From: Brevinematales bacterium
GTDB taxonomy: Bacteria > Spirochaetota > Brevinematia > Brevinematales > GWF1-51-8
Direction of reading: 5' to 3'
Length of the DNA: 46,899 bases
Assembly: GCA_013177895.1 (NCBI GenBank)
Contig: JABLXV010000033.1
Location: forward strand, 1-46,899
Numbering within the stretch: position 1 is the first letter of the stretch; every line of letters starts with the position of its first letter. The notes beneath the pieces were generated by a model. The model made no database searches. It saw only the letters and a program-made list of their open reading frames with translations, and was not told where the DNA came from. Positions 16,093-26,500 of the stretch are shown one piece after another. A program made the position numbers and the translations under genes.

Positions 16093-17793
16093 ATGAAAAG
16101 ATTGCATCTGCTCGAGGTGTTCGGAATGATATTTTTCCTCCTGAATTGTCCCGCCATTCACTGGGCGCGGGTGTTTTTCGTCGGGTCGAATCCCTATATG
16201 TCGATGACGGCTTTCCCGCAAAGCGTGCTCGAACTCGACAAGGATATGTTATTTGTGACCGCGTCCTACCAGAGTCTCCCGTGGTGGGGCGACGTCGACG
16301 AGCCGATGAACCGTCCCAACGATTCCTACGCATCCACCGAGCAGAGCATCAATTTTGTCAAGGAGGCGGGCGATACGGAATCCTCCTATTTCAGTCAGTA
16401 CGGCTTCATGTCGGTCATCGAGGGGCAGGTGAATTATTTCCATAAGTGGGCGAAAAATGTGAAAATGATGCTCACCGTGAAATACACTCTTGACGCGATG
16501 TACGGCAACGCCGAAGGAAATCTCCGCGCGGAGACGAACACAATCCAATATATCCCATTCGCATACGATGTTTCGCATCAAATCCATAATTTTTACGCCG
16601 AGGGAGTCCTCGGATTCCTGTTGGGCGATAACCCGTCGGGATTGAAGCTCGGTTTCGGCTATAAGAACACCGGAAATCTGAGTTCCGCCTTCAGCGCGAC
16701 AGTCGACGGGAGCGACATCACATCCGACCGGCTGACATGGGGCTGGACGACCGTCGGGTGCAATCATATCTTCGGGTACAAACATATCAACGGCGACGCG
16801 TGGCTTCAGAACAGCTATTCCATCGGCCCGCTTTACCAGTTCGATATCCAGATCGGCACGACATTCCCGTCGGTGAAGGTCGGCAGCCGTTTCCGCTATA
16901 TCACCGGGACGCAGGACCAATACGTCTGGCAGGCGAACAGTACTAACACGATTCTGGAAAAGAATTTCGACGGGACTTATGTGAAGAACGTGTGGTCGAA
17001 AAAGACCGACGACCTGCTGTACCGTCTCTACGGGAATTTCGTGCTTAAACGGACGCAGGCGTATTCTCTCAATATTCTGCTGTTTTTCGGGTATGAAAAT
17101 AAAAACGCCTATAACGCGCTCGCGGAGAATATGAGTATCCAGACCAGTTCGCGCGAGTCTTTTTCGAGCTTTGTGGTGGAGGCGAATCCGAATGTCAATA
17201 TATACGGCGGTAAGGGGTTTTCGATAGATATCGCGCTACTCGCGGAGTACAGCTATACCCGTTACGAAAATATGTACGACCGTTGGAATAGTCTCCTCGG
17301 AGGATCGAAGTCCACCTTCTGGGACACCTCGTCCTATCAGGGTATCGAATACTGGTGGGAGAATTTCTCCTACGCGGACGAGCATTTCGCGGACGTGGGC
17401 GCCGACCTCGCGATGCAAATCCCGTTATACGGCACCAAGACCGAGAAACTCGGGCTTTCGCTCGTCCTTTTTATCAATACTAAGTTCACATTCAAGACGA
17501 AGACTTACGGGACGAACCAGAATACGTCCGCGGACGTGGTATTCTCCCCGGTGAGCTACCGCGATAACTATAAGCGTGAAATATGGTTCAACTCCGTGAT
17601 CGGGCTGATGTACCAATGGGAACGCTACACGCTCAGGATCGAGCTGTACGAACCGCTGATCTACTCGCTGCTGTCGAAAACGACGGTCACCGACGCGTCG
17701 CGTTCGACCACCTACTTCGAACAGGAAAAGACGCAGGCATGGGCGGTACAGCAGGGGACGAAGGTTTCGCTGACGCTGGGGTACGAATTATAG
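16093..17793 (+). CDS. Putative outer-membrane beta-barrel protein
   Basis: The protein is 566 residues. A hydrophobic N-terminus with a likely signal-peptidase site near 'AIHWA' is followed by 'FFVGSNPYMSMTAFPQ'. The rest is a long series of alternating-residue strands rich in Tyr, Trp, Phe, Gly and Asn, for example 'LKLGFGYKNTGNL' and 'YSLNILLFFGYENK', with a final 'VSLTLGYEL'. I recognise no specific family. The start follows AAAGGAGG. An unusual point is the terminator-like hairpin just upstream of that site. The next gene begins 14 bp after the stop, so the two are probably expressed together. Function unknown; a transporter or surface barrel is likely. Confidence 0.65.
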   Translation: MKRLHLLEVFGMIFFLLNCPAIHWARVFFVGSNPYMSMTAFPQSVLELDKDMLFVTASYQSLPWWGDVDEPMNRPNDSYASTEQSINFVKEAGDTESSYFSQYGFMSVIEGQVNYFHKWAKNVKMMLTVKYTLDAMYGNAEGNLRAETNTIQYIPFAYDVSHQIHNFYAEGVLGFLLGDNPSGLKLGFGYKNTGNLSSAFSATVDGSDITSDRLTWGWTTVGCNHIFGYKHINGDAWLQNSYSIGPLYQFDIQIGTTFPSVKVGSRFRYITGTQDQYVWQANSTNTILEKNFDGTYVKNVWSKKTDDLLYRLYGNFVLKRTQAYSLNILLFFGYENKNAYNALAENMSIQTSSRESFSSFVVEANPNVNIYGGKGFSIDIALLAEYSYTRYENMYDRWNSLLGGSKSTFWDTSSYQGIEYWWENFSYADEHFADVGADLAMQIPLYGTKTEKLGLSLVLFINTKFTFKTKTYGTNQNTSADVVFSPVSYRDNYKREIWFNSVIGLMYQWERYTLRIELYEPLIYSLLSKTTVTDASRSTTYFEQEKTQAWAVQQGTKVSLTLGYEL

Positions 17794-17806
17794 AAGGAGG
17801 AGAAGG

Positions 17807-19021
17807 ATGAAGAAGGGTACAGTTTTATTGATGGGGCTGTTTTTTATCACGGCGGCGTATGGGAATGACGGATATGTGGAATATCATCCGGTAACGGGGA
17901 GGGTATTTTTTTCTAAAAGTAAAACTATAAATATGGTTTGGGAAAAAGTTAATTATTACGATGGGTTGTTTACAACTGTATTCTGCTTTAGTAATACCAC
18001 TCCGGACATTGTTCAAATTAAAATTGGATTTCCAATAAAAAGCTATGCAAGCGATATTCTATTTGACGAATTTCCGGAGGGTGGGGTCGGATATCAAGAT
18101 GCGATACTTAAAATGATTCAAAAAGAATTGAACTTTCAAAGTTTTATTGATGGCATATCGTTTCCTAGGAAGTTGTATTTAATTGAGGAAAAGAGCCAGA
18201 ATAAGAAAGATCTAAAGGGATATGATTATTTGTTTTTAGGCGAAACCATATTTTCACCATATCAATCGGTTATTGTATCGAATACATATTATCAAAAACC
18301 AGAGCATAGTAGTGCGAATTGGGGTGTAGATTCTTATACAGTTATATATGTGCTAAAAACCGGAAGTTCTTGGAAAGATCCAATTAAAAAGTCGGGTATT
18401 ACTATTTACTTTCCATTTTATGCTAATCCTTTAAATGAAGAAAAGCAAATGTACTACACATTTCTTGGATGTTATGGATTCAAATCAAAGAACTACTTTT
18501 ATAAAATAACCCCTAATCCAGATAAATTAATAAAAACGAAGTTAGGGTATAAAGCGGAATGGAAGAAATTAAACTTTTCCCCAAACGAAAATATTGAAAT
18601 CATCTGGGGATATACGCTTCGCGAATCTGGGAAATATGCGGGAGATGACCCGATATTTCCAGTGATTAATAACATGATTGAGAAAAGTAATCCAAATCTT
18701 TTTAAGAAAAAATGCCCTGAGTACTTTAAAGAGTTTCAAGATGAAGAAAGATTTTATAGTTATATAACTGCCCTTGGATTAGGAATTATCGGTGGATATG
18801 GGGATTCCATTCTATCTGATTATGGAAAACTATATAAAGAAAGTATTATCAGGTTTGTTATTAACGGATTTAATGCAGTAAACGGATATAACTTTAAAAC
18901 GAAACTTTGGCGGGAATTTTTTAAGAATTTCGATTGGTACATACCAGAGAATGATGAAACTATGTTTTCAGTATCCGAGAAAAAACTTGTTGATGAATTG
19001 TTGAAAAGAATTGAAAAATGA
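17807..19021 (+). CDS. Secreted protein with C-terminal YARHG-like domain
   Basis: The protein is 404 residues. A signal peptide ends near 'ITAAYG|NDGY'. The body is mostly beta strands without a recognised family. At the C-terminus 'FVINGFNAVNGYNFKTKLW' followed by 'REFFKNFDWYIPE' matches the spacing of the YARHG extracellular domain (xARNxxYAxxGYxFxxxxxxxFFxxxxWY), though the A-R pair is replaced by I-N. From about 17,900 the DNA is strikingly AT-rich against the GC-rich neighbours, which suggests separate origin. The first 60 bases retain the neighbour's composition and start with AAGGAGGAGAAGG before the ATG. Role unknown; an envelope partner of the preceding barrel protein is possible. 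Confidence 0.65.
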   Translation: MKKGTVLLMGLFFITAAYGNDGYVEYHPVTGRVFFSKSKTINMVWEKVNYYDGLFTTVFCFSNTTPDIVQIKIGFPIKSYASDILFDEFPEGGVGYQDAILKMIQKELNFQSFIDGISFPRKLYLIEEKSQNKKDLKGYDYLFLGETIFSPYQSVIVSNTYYQKPEHSSANWGVDSYTVIYVLKTGSSWKDPIKKSGITIYFPFYANPLNEEKQMYYTFLGCYGFKSKNYFYKITPNPDKLIKTKLGYKAEWKKLNFSPNENIEIIWGYTLRESGKYAGDDPIFPVINNMIEKSNPNLFKKKCPEYFKEFQDEERFYSYITALGLGIIGGYGDSILSDYGKLYKESIIRFVINGFNAVNGYNFKTKLWREFFKNFDWYIPENDETMFSVSEKKLVDELLKRIEK

Positions 19022-19235
19022 ATTCTTACTGCCATATCAGAGTCTAAAATTATAATGGGCTTGTTTTACGCGCAACTTCTCGGAATAGAAAATATTTTTA
19101 TAATACTTCGGTAGGCTCACCTGCATTCTACTTCGCAGAAGCAGGGTCAGGATGACTAGGTATTCTCAGGGTGACGTCCCAGGTAGAGCGGCTGATTAAT
19201 ATGCATCGCAGCGTAATGGAATTAGCCGTACGCAG
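19022..19235. other. Intergenic spacer with REP-like sequence
   Basis: No gene is seen. Between about 19112 and 19200 it contains CAGGGTCAGGATGAC and CAGGGTGACGTC, a local near-repeat, and the small palindrome CTTCGCAGAAG. This style is common in dispersed intergenic repeats, but no second copy occurs in the window. Confidence 0.35.
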
Positions 19236-19245
19236 TACCTAGGGG

Positions 19246-19274
19246 TTGACCTTTTTCCGTTTGCTTGTTAAACT
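19246..19274 (+). promoter_or_regulatory. Predicted promoter placing transcript start at the ATG
   Basis: TTGACC at 19246-19251 and TAAACT at 19269-19274 are 17 bp apart. The expected transcription start is about 19281-19282, at the ATG of the M50 protease. No Shine-Dalgarno sequence precedes that ATG. Confidence 0.55.
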
Positions 19275-19281
19275 ATTGCAT

Positions 19282-19962
19282 ATGAACTGGGAATACTTAC
19301 GCGGGTTACCGTTAATATATCAAATCATCATAGTTGCGCTGGTTATACTGGGGACGCTCTATTCGATTATCCTGCACGAGATCGCGCACGGGTATGCCGC
19401 CTATCTGGGAGGCGACCCGACCGCGAAGGAACGCGGACGGCTGTCGTTCAATCCTATCAAACATATCGACCCTATCGGCACTCTCGCGCTCCCCGGGGCT
19501 TTAATTCTGCTGAACTCCATATTCGGTATGCACTTACCCGTGTTCGGATGGGCGAAACCGGTGCCGGTGAACCCGATGAATCTGCGCACCAAACGCGATA
19601 TGACTCTGGTGTCGCTCGCGGGAATCATGATGAATTTCGCGATCATGCTGTTTATGTTATTAATCATCTTTATCATCGTAAGATTCATACCGGGCGCGAT
19701 GTTCCTGCTGATCGCGTTTATTCTCATCGGGGCGATCAATATCCTGCTCATCGTATTTAACATATTGCCCCTGCCGCCGCTGGACGGGTTTAATTTCCTC
19801 CTGAGCGTGCTCCCCCCGAAGCAGGCGGGCTGGCTCGATAAGAATAAAAAAATCCTGTTCGGCGTATTGTTCGCGCTGATATTTTTCGGGCTGATTCAGT
19901 ATATCTATACGCCGGTTTTCTGGCTTTACGAACAGTTTATCAATATAATTTTAAGAAGTTGA
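19282..19962 (+). CDS. Site-2 protease-like M50 family membrane metallopeptidase
   Basis: This 226-residue polytopic protein has HEIAHG (His32, Glu33, His36) in the first membrane helix, the zinc-binding and catalytic motif of M50 proteases. 'LPLPPLDGF' near residue 165 supplies the third zinc ligand. It lacks a PDZ domain, so it belongs to the short M50B group that includes SpoIVFB-like and YwhC-like enzymes. These cleave transmembrane segments of regulatory or signal proteins. The ATG at 19282 is preferred: an upstream TTG at 19246 lies inside the -35 box and would add a poorly conserved extension. The following TPR gene starts 8 bp after the stop. Confidence 0.9.
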   Translation: MNWEYLRGLPLIYQIIIVALVILGTLYSIILHEIAHGYAAYLGGDPTAKERGRLSFNPIKHIDPIGTLALPGALILLNSIFGMHLPVFGWAKPVPVNPMNLRTKRDMTLVSLAGIMMNFAIMLFMLLIIFIIVRFIPGAMFLLIAFILIGAINILLIVFNILPLPPLDGFNFLLSVLPPKQAGWLDKNKKILFGVLFALIFFGLIQYIYTPVFWLYEQFINIILRS

Positions 19963-19969
19963 GGACGAT

Positions 19970-21940
19970 ATGAAAAAAGCGATGATTGCGAATATATTGA
20001 TTTTCTGCGCATGGGCGATGCTTTCCGCTCTGCCGCACGACCGCACGGCAGAGATTCAGAAGGTGCAGACGGCGACCAATTCCTCCGACCCCATCGCGGA
20101 TTACTGGGACGAGTTCTGGGACAATACCCAGCTTTCGCAGAAGGCCGCCGAGGGAATGTATATGGACGCAATTTCCCTTCAGGAAGAGGGTAAATATAAG
20201 GAAGCGTTGAAGAAGTATAAATTCCTGATCGACAGCGGGGTGGAAGACAGGTACGTCTATCAGAACATGTTTACCGCATATACGAACCTGCTGGTCAAGA
20301 AGCCCGATAAGGCTCTCGCGCAGGAAGCATTGCAATATATCCTGAAAGCGATCAAGAAATATCCCAGCACGGTGGAACTCTATTCGTTATGGATTGAGCT
20401 CAGCCGCGCTATCGGGGACGAGAAGGAGTTCATGAAGGCGGCGGGCGCGCTTCTCGCGAAACGTCCCGAAGACCGGAAGGCGAATTATTATCTCGGCTCG
20501 TTTTATTACGTGAACGGGCAGATGGAAAAGGCTCAGCCGTACCTCGAGAAGGTGATAGTCGCGCCCAACGACGGCGACAACTTCGGGTATCTCTCCCAGT
20601 ACTACTCGCTTTTTTACCTCGGCATGATCGCGTTTAAGAACTATAACTATAATAACGCCATCCGTTTCCTAGAGAAGGCCGAGGAGGTCTACGGCGAGGA
20701 TTTGGAGCTCGTTCGTTATCTGAGCCTTCTCAACGCCGTGGTGCTGGACTTCGATAAATCCATCGCCTATGTGGACAAACTCCCGGAGAGCTCGTGGCAA
20801 TCCGAGATGATCGATCTGGTGGTGGCGGTCCGTTTTGCGGCACAGAGCAAAGACCTTCCGAAGATACTGAAAAGCGTCACGCAGAAGACACTTTTTGTCG
20901 ATGCGCTGAATGAATACTACGCAGGGAAATATACGAATTCGGTCCAGACTATCCAGAAATATATGAAAAAGAACAACAGCGACGATTATTACTCGCATTT
21001 TGTGCTGTATAAAAATTTCGAGGCGTTGGGGGATACCCAATCCCTCTGGCGCGAGGCGTTTATCCTCGGGAAAAAGGCGGGCGAGGCTCAGAAACCCGCG
21101 CTGGCCATCAGCTATTACAAGATGATCGAAAATAATACGAACCTTGTACCGGATGTTTACTGGTTCATCGGGTCGCTCTACGACGATAGCGGAAAGTACA
21201 AAGAAGCCGCGGATTACTACCTGAAATACCTGAATTACTCCGGCGCGAAGGAATACCGTGCGATCTCCGAAATCCGGCTATCGTTCATGTACTACCAGAT
21301 GAAGGATATTTCTAAGGCGTTCGCGCAGATCGAGAGCGCGAAGAAGAATGCGAAGTCTAAGGCTGAGAAATACCAGGTCTATTTTTATTCCGGTATGCTC
21401 AACCTCGAATTTGATAAAAAGCCCGACGCGCTCAAGGATTTTGAAAGCGCGCTGGATATCGATAAAACCGATCACCGTATCTACTATTATATCGGCGCGG
21501 TACTGGTGGGTATGGAACGGATCGACGAAGCGCTCAAGTACCTCCAGATCGGGCGTAAGGCCGATCCCGAGTCGTCCGAACTGAACAACCTGCTCGCCTA
21601 CGCGTATGCGCTCAAGGGGGAGAATCTCGACGAGGCTCTCAAGCTCGTCAATCTCGCGCTGATTACCAACCCCGACAACGTCGCCTATCTCGACACGCTT
21701 GGGTGGATCTATTTCCGCATGGGCGATATCGATAAAGCATACAGCGTATTCCACCAGCTCGAACTGCGTCTGACTGAACTCCCCAAGGCGCCGGGTATCG
21801 AGGATATTTATTATCACCTGGGAATCATCTATGAGAATATGGGAAAGCTCGAGACCGCGATCGATTATTACCGGCAGGGTCTGAAGCTGAATCCGATGAA
21901 TCAGCACCTCGCCGATAAGAAAAAATTGTGGGAAAAGTAA
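19970..21940 (+). CDS. Exported tetratricopeptide-repeat protein
   Basis: This 656-residue protein has an N-terminal signal peptide (hydrophobic to about residue 20) and TPR-like helical pairs through most of its length, clearest in 'ANYYLGSFYYVNGQMEKAQP', 'RIYYYIGAVLVGMERIDEAL' and 'YYHLGIIYENMGKLETAIDY'. Such proteins are scaffolds for envelope complexes. It follows the M50 gene by 8 bp and precedes an LPP20-like lipoprotein, so the three may be expressed together. No enzymatic domain is seen. Confidence 0.85.
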   Translation: MKKAMIANILIFCAWAMLSALPHDRTAEIQKVQTATNSSDPIADYWDEFWDNTQLSQKAAEGMYMDAISLQEEGKYKEALKKYKFLIDSGVEDRYVYQNMFTAYTNLLVKKPDKALAQEALQYILKAIKKYPSTVELYSLWIELSRAIGDEKEFMKAAGALLAKRPEDRKANYYLGSFYYVNGQMEKAQPYLEKVIVAPNDGDNFGYLSQYYSLFYLGMIAFKNYNYNNAIRFLEKAEEVYGEDLELVRYLSLLNAVVLDFDKSIAYVDKLPESSWQSEMIDLVVAVRFAAQSKDLPKILKSVTQKTLFVDALNEYYAGKYTNSVQTIQKYMKKNNSDDYYSHFVLYKNFEALGDTQSLWREAFILGKKAGEAQKPALAISYYKMIENNTNLVPDVYWFIGSLYDDSGKYKEAADYYLKYLNYSGAKEYRAISEIRLSFMYYQMKDISKAFAQIESAKKNAKSKAEKYQVYFYSGMLNLEFDKKPDALKDFESALDIDKTDHRIYYYIGAVLVGMERIDEALKYLQIGRKADPESSELNNLLAYAYALKGENLDEALKLVNLALITNPDNVAYLDTLGWIYFRMGDIDKAYSVFHQLELRLTELPKAPGIEDIYYHLGIIYENMGKLETAIDYYRQGLKLNPMNQHLADKKKLWEK

Positions 21941-21950
21941 TTTATTAATA

Positions 21951-21978
21951 TTGGGTTTTTTCAAAACAGAGATATATT
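21951..21978 (+). promoter_or_regulatory. Possible promoter for LPP20-like gene
   Basis: TTGGGT at 21951-21956 and TATATT at 21973-21978 with a 16-bp spacer, just before the lipoprotein gene. Confidence 0.35.
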
Positions 21979-21994
21979 ATGAATGGAGGAAAAG

Positions 21995-23539
21995 ATGCGG
22001 GGATTAAAAAGCGCTATGCTCTCGTTCGTTATTATTAGTATGGTTTCTTGCGGCGGCGGAGGGGTAGTCAAACCCCAGAACAAGACGCTGGTCAAGACGT
22101 CGTCGCCTTCGGAGCCCGCTTGGGTGATGATGGGTAAAAAGGGCACGAGTGAAATATTTTACTTCGTAGGGCGAGTCGAAAGCGTGACCGGGTTCAAGGG
22201 CGCGCGCGATGCCGCTATCGGCGACGCAGTCAAGCAAATCCTGCAATATATCGGCTTCCAGGCAACTCATGAGTTTAAGGTATCCAAGCAGATACTCGCG
22301 GGCGGCGCGATGAACGCCGACACGTACCGGACGGAAATTATCGACAGTATCGAGGGAAAGGGAAGCGCTAAAGTCAGCGTGGATGTCGAAGAAGTGTACT
22401 ACGAGCAGTATTCCGATGACAGCTATAATGTTTCCGTACTTCTGAAAATCCCGAAGAGCTGGATAGACGCCGAAAAGGCACGGCTTGAGAAACAGACGAA
22501 GGAACAGCACGATACCGCGGTGAAGTATCTCGCGGAATCGGATGCCCAGATAAAAAGCGGCAATATCTCAGCCGCACTCGACAGCGCGGTAAGCGCGCTT
22601 TATATCAGTATCCTTTCCGGGGACAATAAGGACGTCTATGACTCGGCGAAAAGCAAGGTTTACGATATCCTCAGCAGTCTCGCGTTCGCGTTAAAGAACG
22701 CCCCCGCGTTCGCGTATAAAGAAGGCGGCAGCGACCCGATCGATGTGATCGTCTCCTCGTCGAAAAGCGGGAAGCCGGTCGCGGGATTATTGACCGCGTC
22801 GGTCGAGGATAACGGTAAGGCTGAAATGCTCGCGCCGCAGGGATACTCGTCCGGCTCGGACGGGAAAGTGACTTTCGAGGCGAGAGCCGATGGAAGCGCG
22901 GATAGTCTGAACGTATCCGTGTCGTTCTCGTTAAGCAAACTCGACGACCTCAAGAAGGCCGATGAGGAATACTATAATAAGCTCGCGAAGCTCCAGAAAT
23001 CCCTGTCGCTTAAAGTACCGTTGAAACTCGCCGCGAAAATGCTCGCGGTGCCGACCGCGGTAGTCGTAATCGATATAGTCTTCGCTAAGAATGAGAAGAA
23101 GCCCGTCACCAAACCGGTGCTTGTCCCGCAGATGCAGGACGTGTTCGCGGGATTTTTCGCCAATAAGGGCTTCAATATCATCTCGGTCGAGATCCCCGAA
23201 TCGGTGTTCAACAGCGGCGCCGATGAGAAAATGTTCAAGGAATCGATTATGACCTACCTCAAGGAGAAGTACCCGAACGTCAAACGGCTCCTGTTCGCGG
23301 TAGAGATAGTCAATCTCCTCGGTAAAACGAAGGATATAATCGGCCCCGGTAAGGGATTCGAGAACGAGGTATCGGTCGATGTGACCCTCAATTTCTCCAT
23401 CATCGATTTGGATACGAACAAGCTGGAAAAATCCGCTAACCTGAAGGGCGGCGCCTATGCGGCGACTCCCCAGCAGGCGGTACAGATCGCCCGAAAAAAT
23501 ATCATCGATAAACTGAAAAAACAGTTCGAGGATAAATAA
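21995..23539 (+). CDS. LPP20-like lipoprotein
   Basis: The protein is 514 residues from the ATG at 21995. An earlier in-frame ATG at 21983 is rejected because the GGAGG between them serves as the ribosome site. The lipobox ends at Cys19 (MVSC). 'PAWVMMGKKG' followed by 'YFVGRVESVTGFKGARDAAI' and 'VDVEEVYYEQY' is typical of the LPP20 fold of envelope lipoproteins. Later parts include an Ig-like beta region (about 240-320) and a second alpha/beta part (about 350-510) ending in 'ARKNIIDKLKKQFEDK'. Function unknown. It lies directly upstream of tamB, 19 bp away, suggesting an envelope-assembly setting. Confidence 0.75.
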   Translation: MRGLKSAMLSFVIISMVSCGGGGVVKPQNKTLVKTSSPSEPAWVMMGKKGTSEIFYFVGRVESVTGFKGARDAAIGDAVKQILQYIGFQATHEFKVSKQILAGGAMNADTYRTEIIDSIEGKGSAKVSVDVEEVYYEQYSDDSYNVSVLLKIPKSWIDAEKARLEKQTKEQHDTAVKYLAESDAQIKSGNISAALDSAVSALYISILSGDNKDVYDSAKSKVYDILSSLAFALKNAPAFAYKEGGSDPIDVIVSSSKSGKPVAGLLTASVEDNGKAEMLAPQGYSSGSDGKVTFEARADGSADSLNVSVSFSLSKLDDLKKADEEYYNKLAKLQKSLSLKVPLKLAAKMLAVPTAVVVIDIVFAKNEKKPVTKPVLVPQMQDVFAGFFANKGFNIISVEIPESVFNSGADEKMFKESIMTYLKEKYPNVKRLLFAVEIVNLLGKTKDIIGPGKGFENEVSVDVTLNFSIIDLDTNKLEKSANLKGGAYAATPQQAVQIARKNIIDKLKKQFEDK

Positions 23540-23558
23540 CCGGGACGTTTTATAGAAT

Positions 23559-26500
23559 ATGAAGGCCTTAAAATATATTATAGCGTCCGTAGTCATACTC
23601 GCACTCGTCTATTTCGGATTGATGGGCGTCATACATCTTATTCTCGATAAGAATAAGACCGCGATAGAGACCCAGATCGCCGACGTGCTCGGCGTTCAGA
23701 AGGTGAATATCGAGGGGTTTATGAACCTTCCCTTCATTTCGGTGGAAGCAAACGGGTTCTCGCTCGTCATGGACGACGGCTCGTATGCCTATGTCGATTC
23801 CGCGGTCATCCGATATAGCGTCCTGCGGTATTTGCAGTTCGGCGGCATCGCGGCCGCGATTACCGGGGTAAAAGTGGGAAGCGTATCGCTCTTCTCGACT
23901 ATCCCGCAGATACAGTCGATGATCGATGCCCTGCAAAGAGGGGAGACGAACTCTGACGCGAAACCCTCCCCGATAGAATCCATCAACGTTGATATTCACT
24001 CGGTGAATGTGAAACTCGGACTGATCGGGAAGATCAGTTCCGATCTGAATATCAAGGATATCCGTCTCGAATTCAAGCCGAACCGCCTGTCGATATTCGC
24101 CGATATGAAGGCCAACGTTTTCCTTTCGACCAATATCGAGTACCTGAACGCCGACACGAGCGTTGCGTTCGAGTTTACCGATCTTTCGAACCGTATCGGC
24201 ACCGGGAAACTCGACCTGAACGATATCGATTTCGGCGGGATGAAGCTGTTTTCCGAACAGGAGCTCCGTTTTGCCATGCAGTCGAACGATATCTCCTTCG
24301 ATTGGGACGATCCGGCGTTATCGAATTTTATTACGGTGGAGAAAGACAGCCTGACATTCAAGCTGTCCCGGCCTTTTTTGATCGACAATAAAAAATATGC
24401 CGAGTACAATCTCTTCGAATACATTTTCCCGACCAATCAATATGTCATGGAAACATCAGTCGAATACCGTAACGATAAATTCACCCTGATCACCGCGGTA
24501 AAATCGACCGACCTGAAGAAGACGTTCGGAGAAATGACCGCCTACGAGGAAAACGAACGGTTCTATGTTAAGGGATATATCGATACGCCGAAATACGGAC
24601 TGATTAAGGCGGACGTGTACTTCAAGAAGGACGCCCAGCTTCCGGACGGGACTGTCGAGATGCACGATATCGCGTTTATGGACGGCCTGAAGTTCGGGGG
24701 TCTTGCGACAGTCGTTTCCGCATCCAACTCGGTTACCGCGCGCATCAAAGGGCTTCAGATGAACGGGGGAACAATCGGTAACGCGGGCGTCACGATAACT
24801 ATCCAGACCAACGGGATTGTCGATATAAAAAGCCTCAAGGGTTCGTATCAGGCGTTTGTGGACGGCGCGATTACCAACACCGACTTCCGTATTCAAATCC
24901 GCCTCAAGGAAGCGTTAGGTGCGTTCGTAGTAAAGAATATCCATATGGACTTTTTCAATCTCGGGAAAGGGAAGTACAACGGGAACGCCGTGCTGTACAC
25001 GAAGGACGAGGTGTTTTATATCGACGGGGATTTGCAGGGATATTACGCCGGCGGAAAAATTATCGACACCACGGTTCGACTGAGCAATTCGTATCTCAAT
25101 TTTTATACATTAAATTTCCCTAAAAACCAGATATTCCTCAAGGGCGGGTTGGATTTTAATAGCCCGGATAAGATACATACTATCATAAAGTTTTCCGGCG
25201 ATCTCAACTGGGTCTACCGGCATTATTTGCCCACCAAGGGGATTGTAACGATAGACAACGATAAGGGAATGGTGAACGGACGATTCGACCTCGGCGGACT
25301 GATCTCGGTCGGTATTTACGGGACGGGGCCGTGGCTGAACGTCGGGATCAATCTCCATTCGTACCCCATGAAACGTTTCGACTTCCCGGGATTCCTCTCC
25401 GGGCAGGCCGACCTGCGTTTCTACGCGGGCTCGTTATGGGGCGTGAAATTCGACCTCGATTATCCGTTGGATAAGAATAACAAGTTCAAGCTCGTCCTGC
25501 GTTCCGAGAAGAAGAAGGGCGGCGGCGATATTATGGTCGATCATTGCGCGCTTACCCTGAACGAGGATACGCTGTTGTCCACGACGGGATGGATGAACGA
25601 GGACGGGAAACGTCTCAAGGGAAAGATCGAATTTGTCCGGGGATTCCTGACATTCGACGCGTCGTACGACGATATCTTCGGTTCGATGTCAATCCACGAT
25701 TTCGGGGTGAAGAACCTGATCAAGAAAGGGCAGGATTATTATCTGACGCTCGGTATGACGTTCCGGGGAAAACTTACCGACCCGGATATGCACGGAAGCG
25801 CCCTCGTCTACCAGATTGTCTCATCGCCGAACACCCCGAAAAAGACGATCCTGACCGTCGAGGATTTATCGAAGGTGAACAATGTTTATTCTGCGCAAAA
25901 CCTCCGTTACTACGACCGGGATTTCTCGTTCTCCGCGAACGGGAAGATGATACTACGGAAGGACGGGATGTATGTCAGCGCGAACGGGAAAATCTCCCTG
26001 CTCGGGACGATCGACGGTATCTACGATTTGGTGTACAACTCGAAGAACGACAATCAGACGCTATCCTATCGGATAAACTCCATCAAGATGAACGAAATTT
26101 CCATGGGCGCGATCGAGGGCGGGGTGATAGTCGACGGAAACCAGTATAAGTTCTACCGCCTGGCGAACAAGAACGGCGTCAACGGTATCATCATCGATAA
26201 GGGCGGCCAGACGCAGGTCAATCTCGATATCCTGTCCGAAAAAATATCCGGGACGATTGTCTATAACGTGAAGAACAATAAGGTCGAATCCAGCGCGATC
26301 AACCTGTCGGCGGACCTGAAACTTTTCTCATTCCTGAAATTTCTCAGGAAAATCGACGGGAAAGCCCAGTTGAACCTGACGGCGTCAGGTTCCGGATCGG
26401 ATCCGCAGTTTAACGGGGAACTCAAGATCAGCGATTTTTCAGTGGTCATGGATTATACCAAAACCGCCATACAAAACCAGAATATCACGTTGAGTATCCA

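Noticed and set aside
19246-19281. Upstream TTG start for the M50 protease
   Set aside because: It lies in a promoter-like -35 box, has no ribosome site and adds residues not expected in the family.
25544-26149. Long alternative-frame open reading inside tamB
   Set aside because: Highly charged, low-complexity translation typical of a shifted frame in GC-rich DNA; tamB is continuous here.
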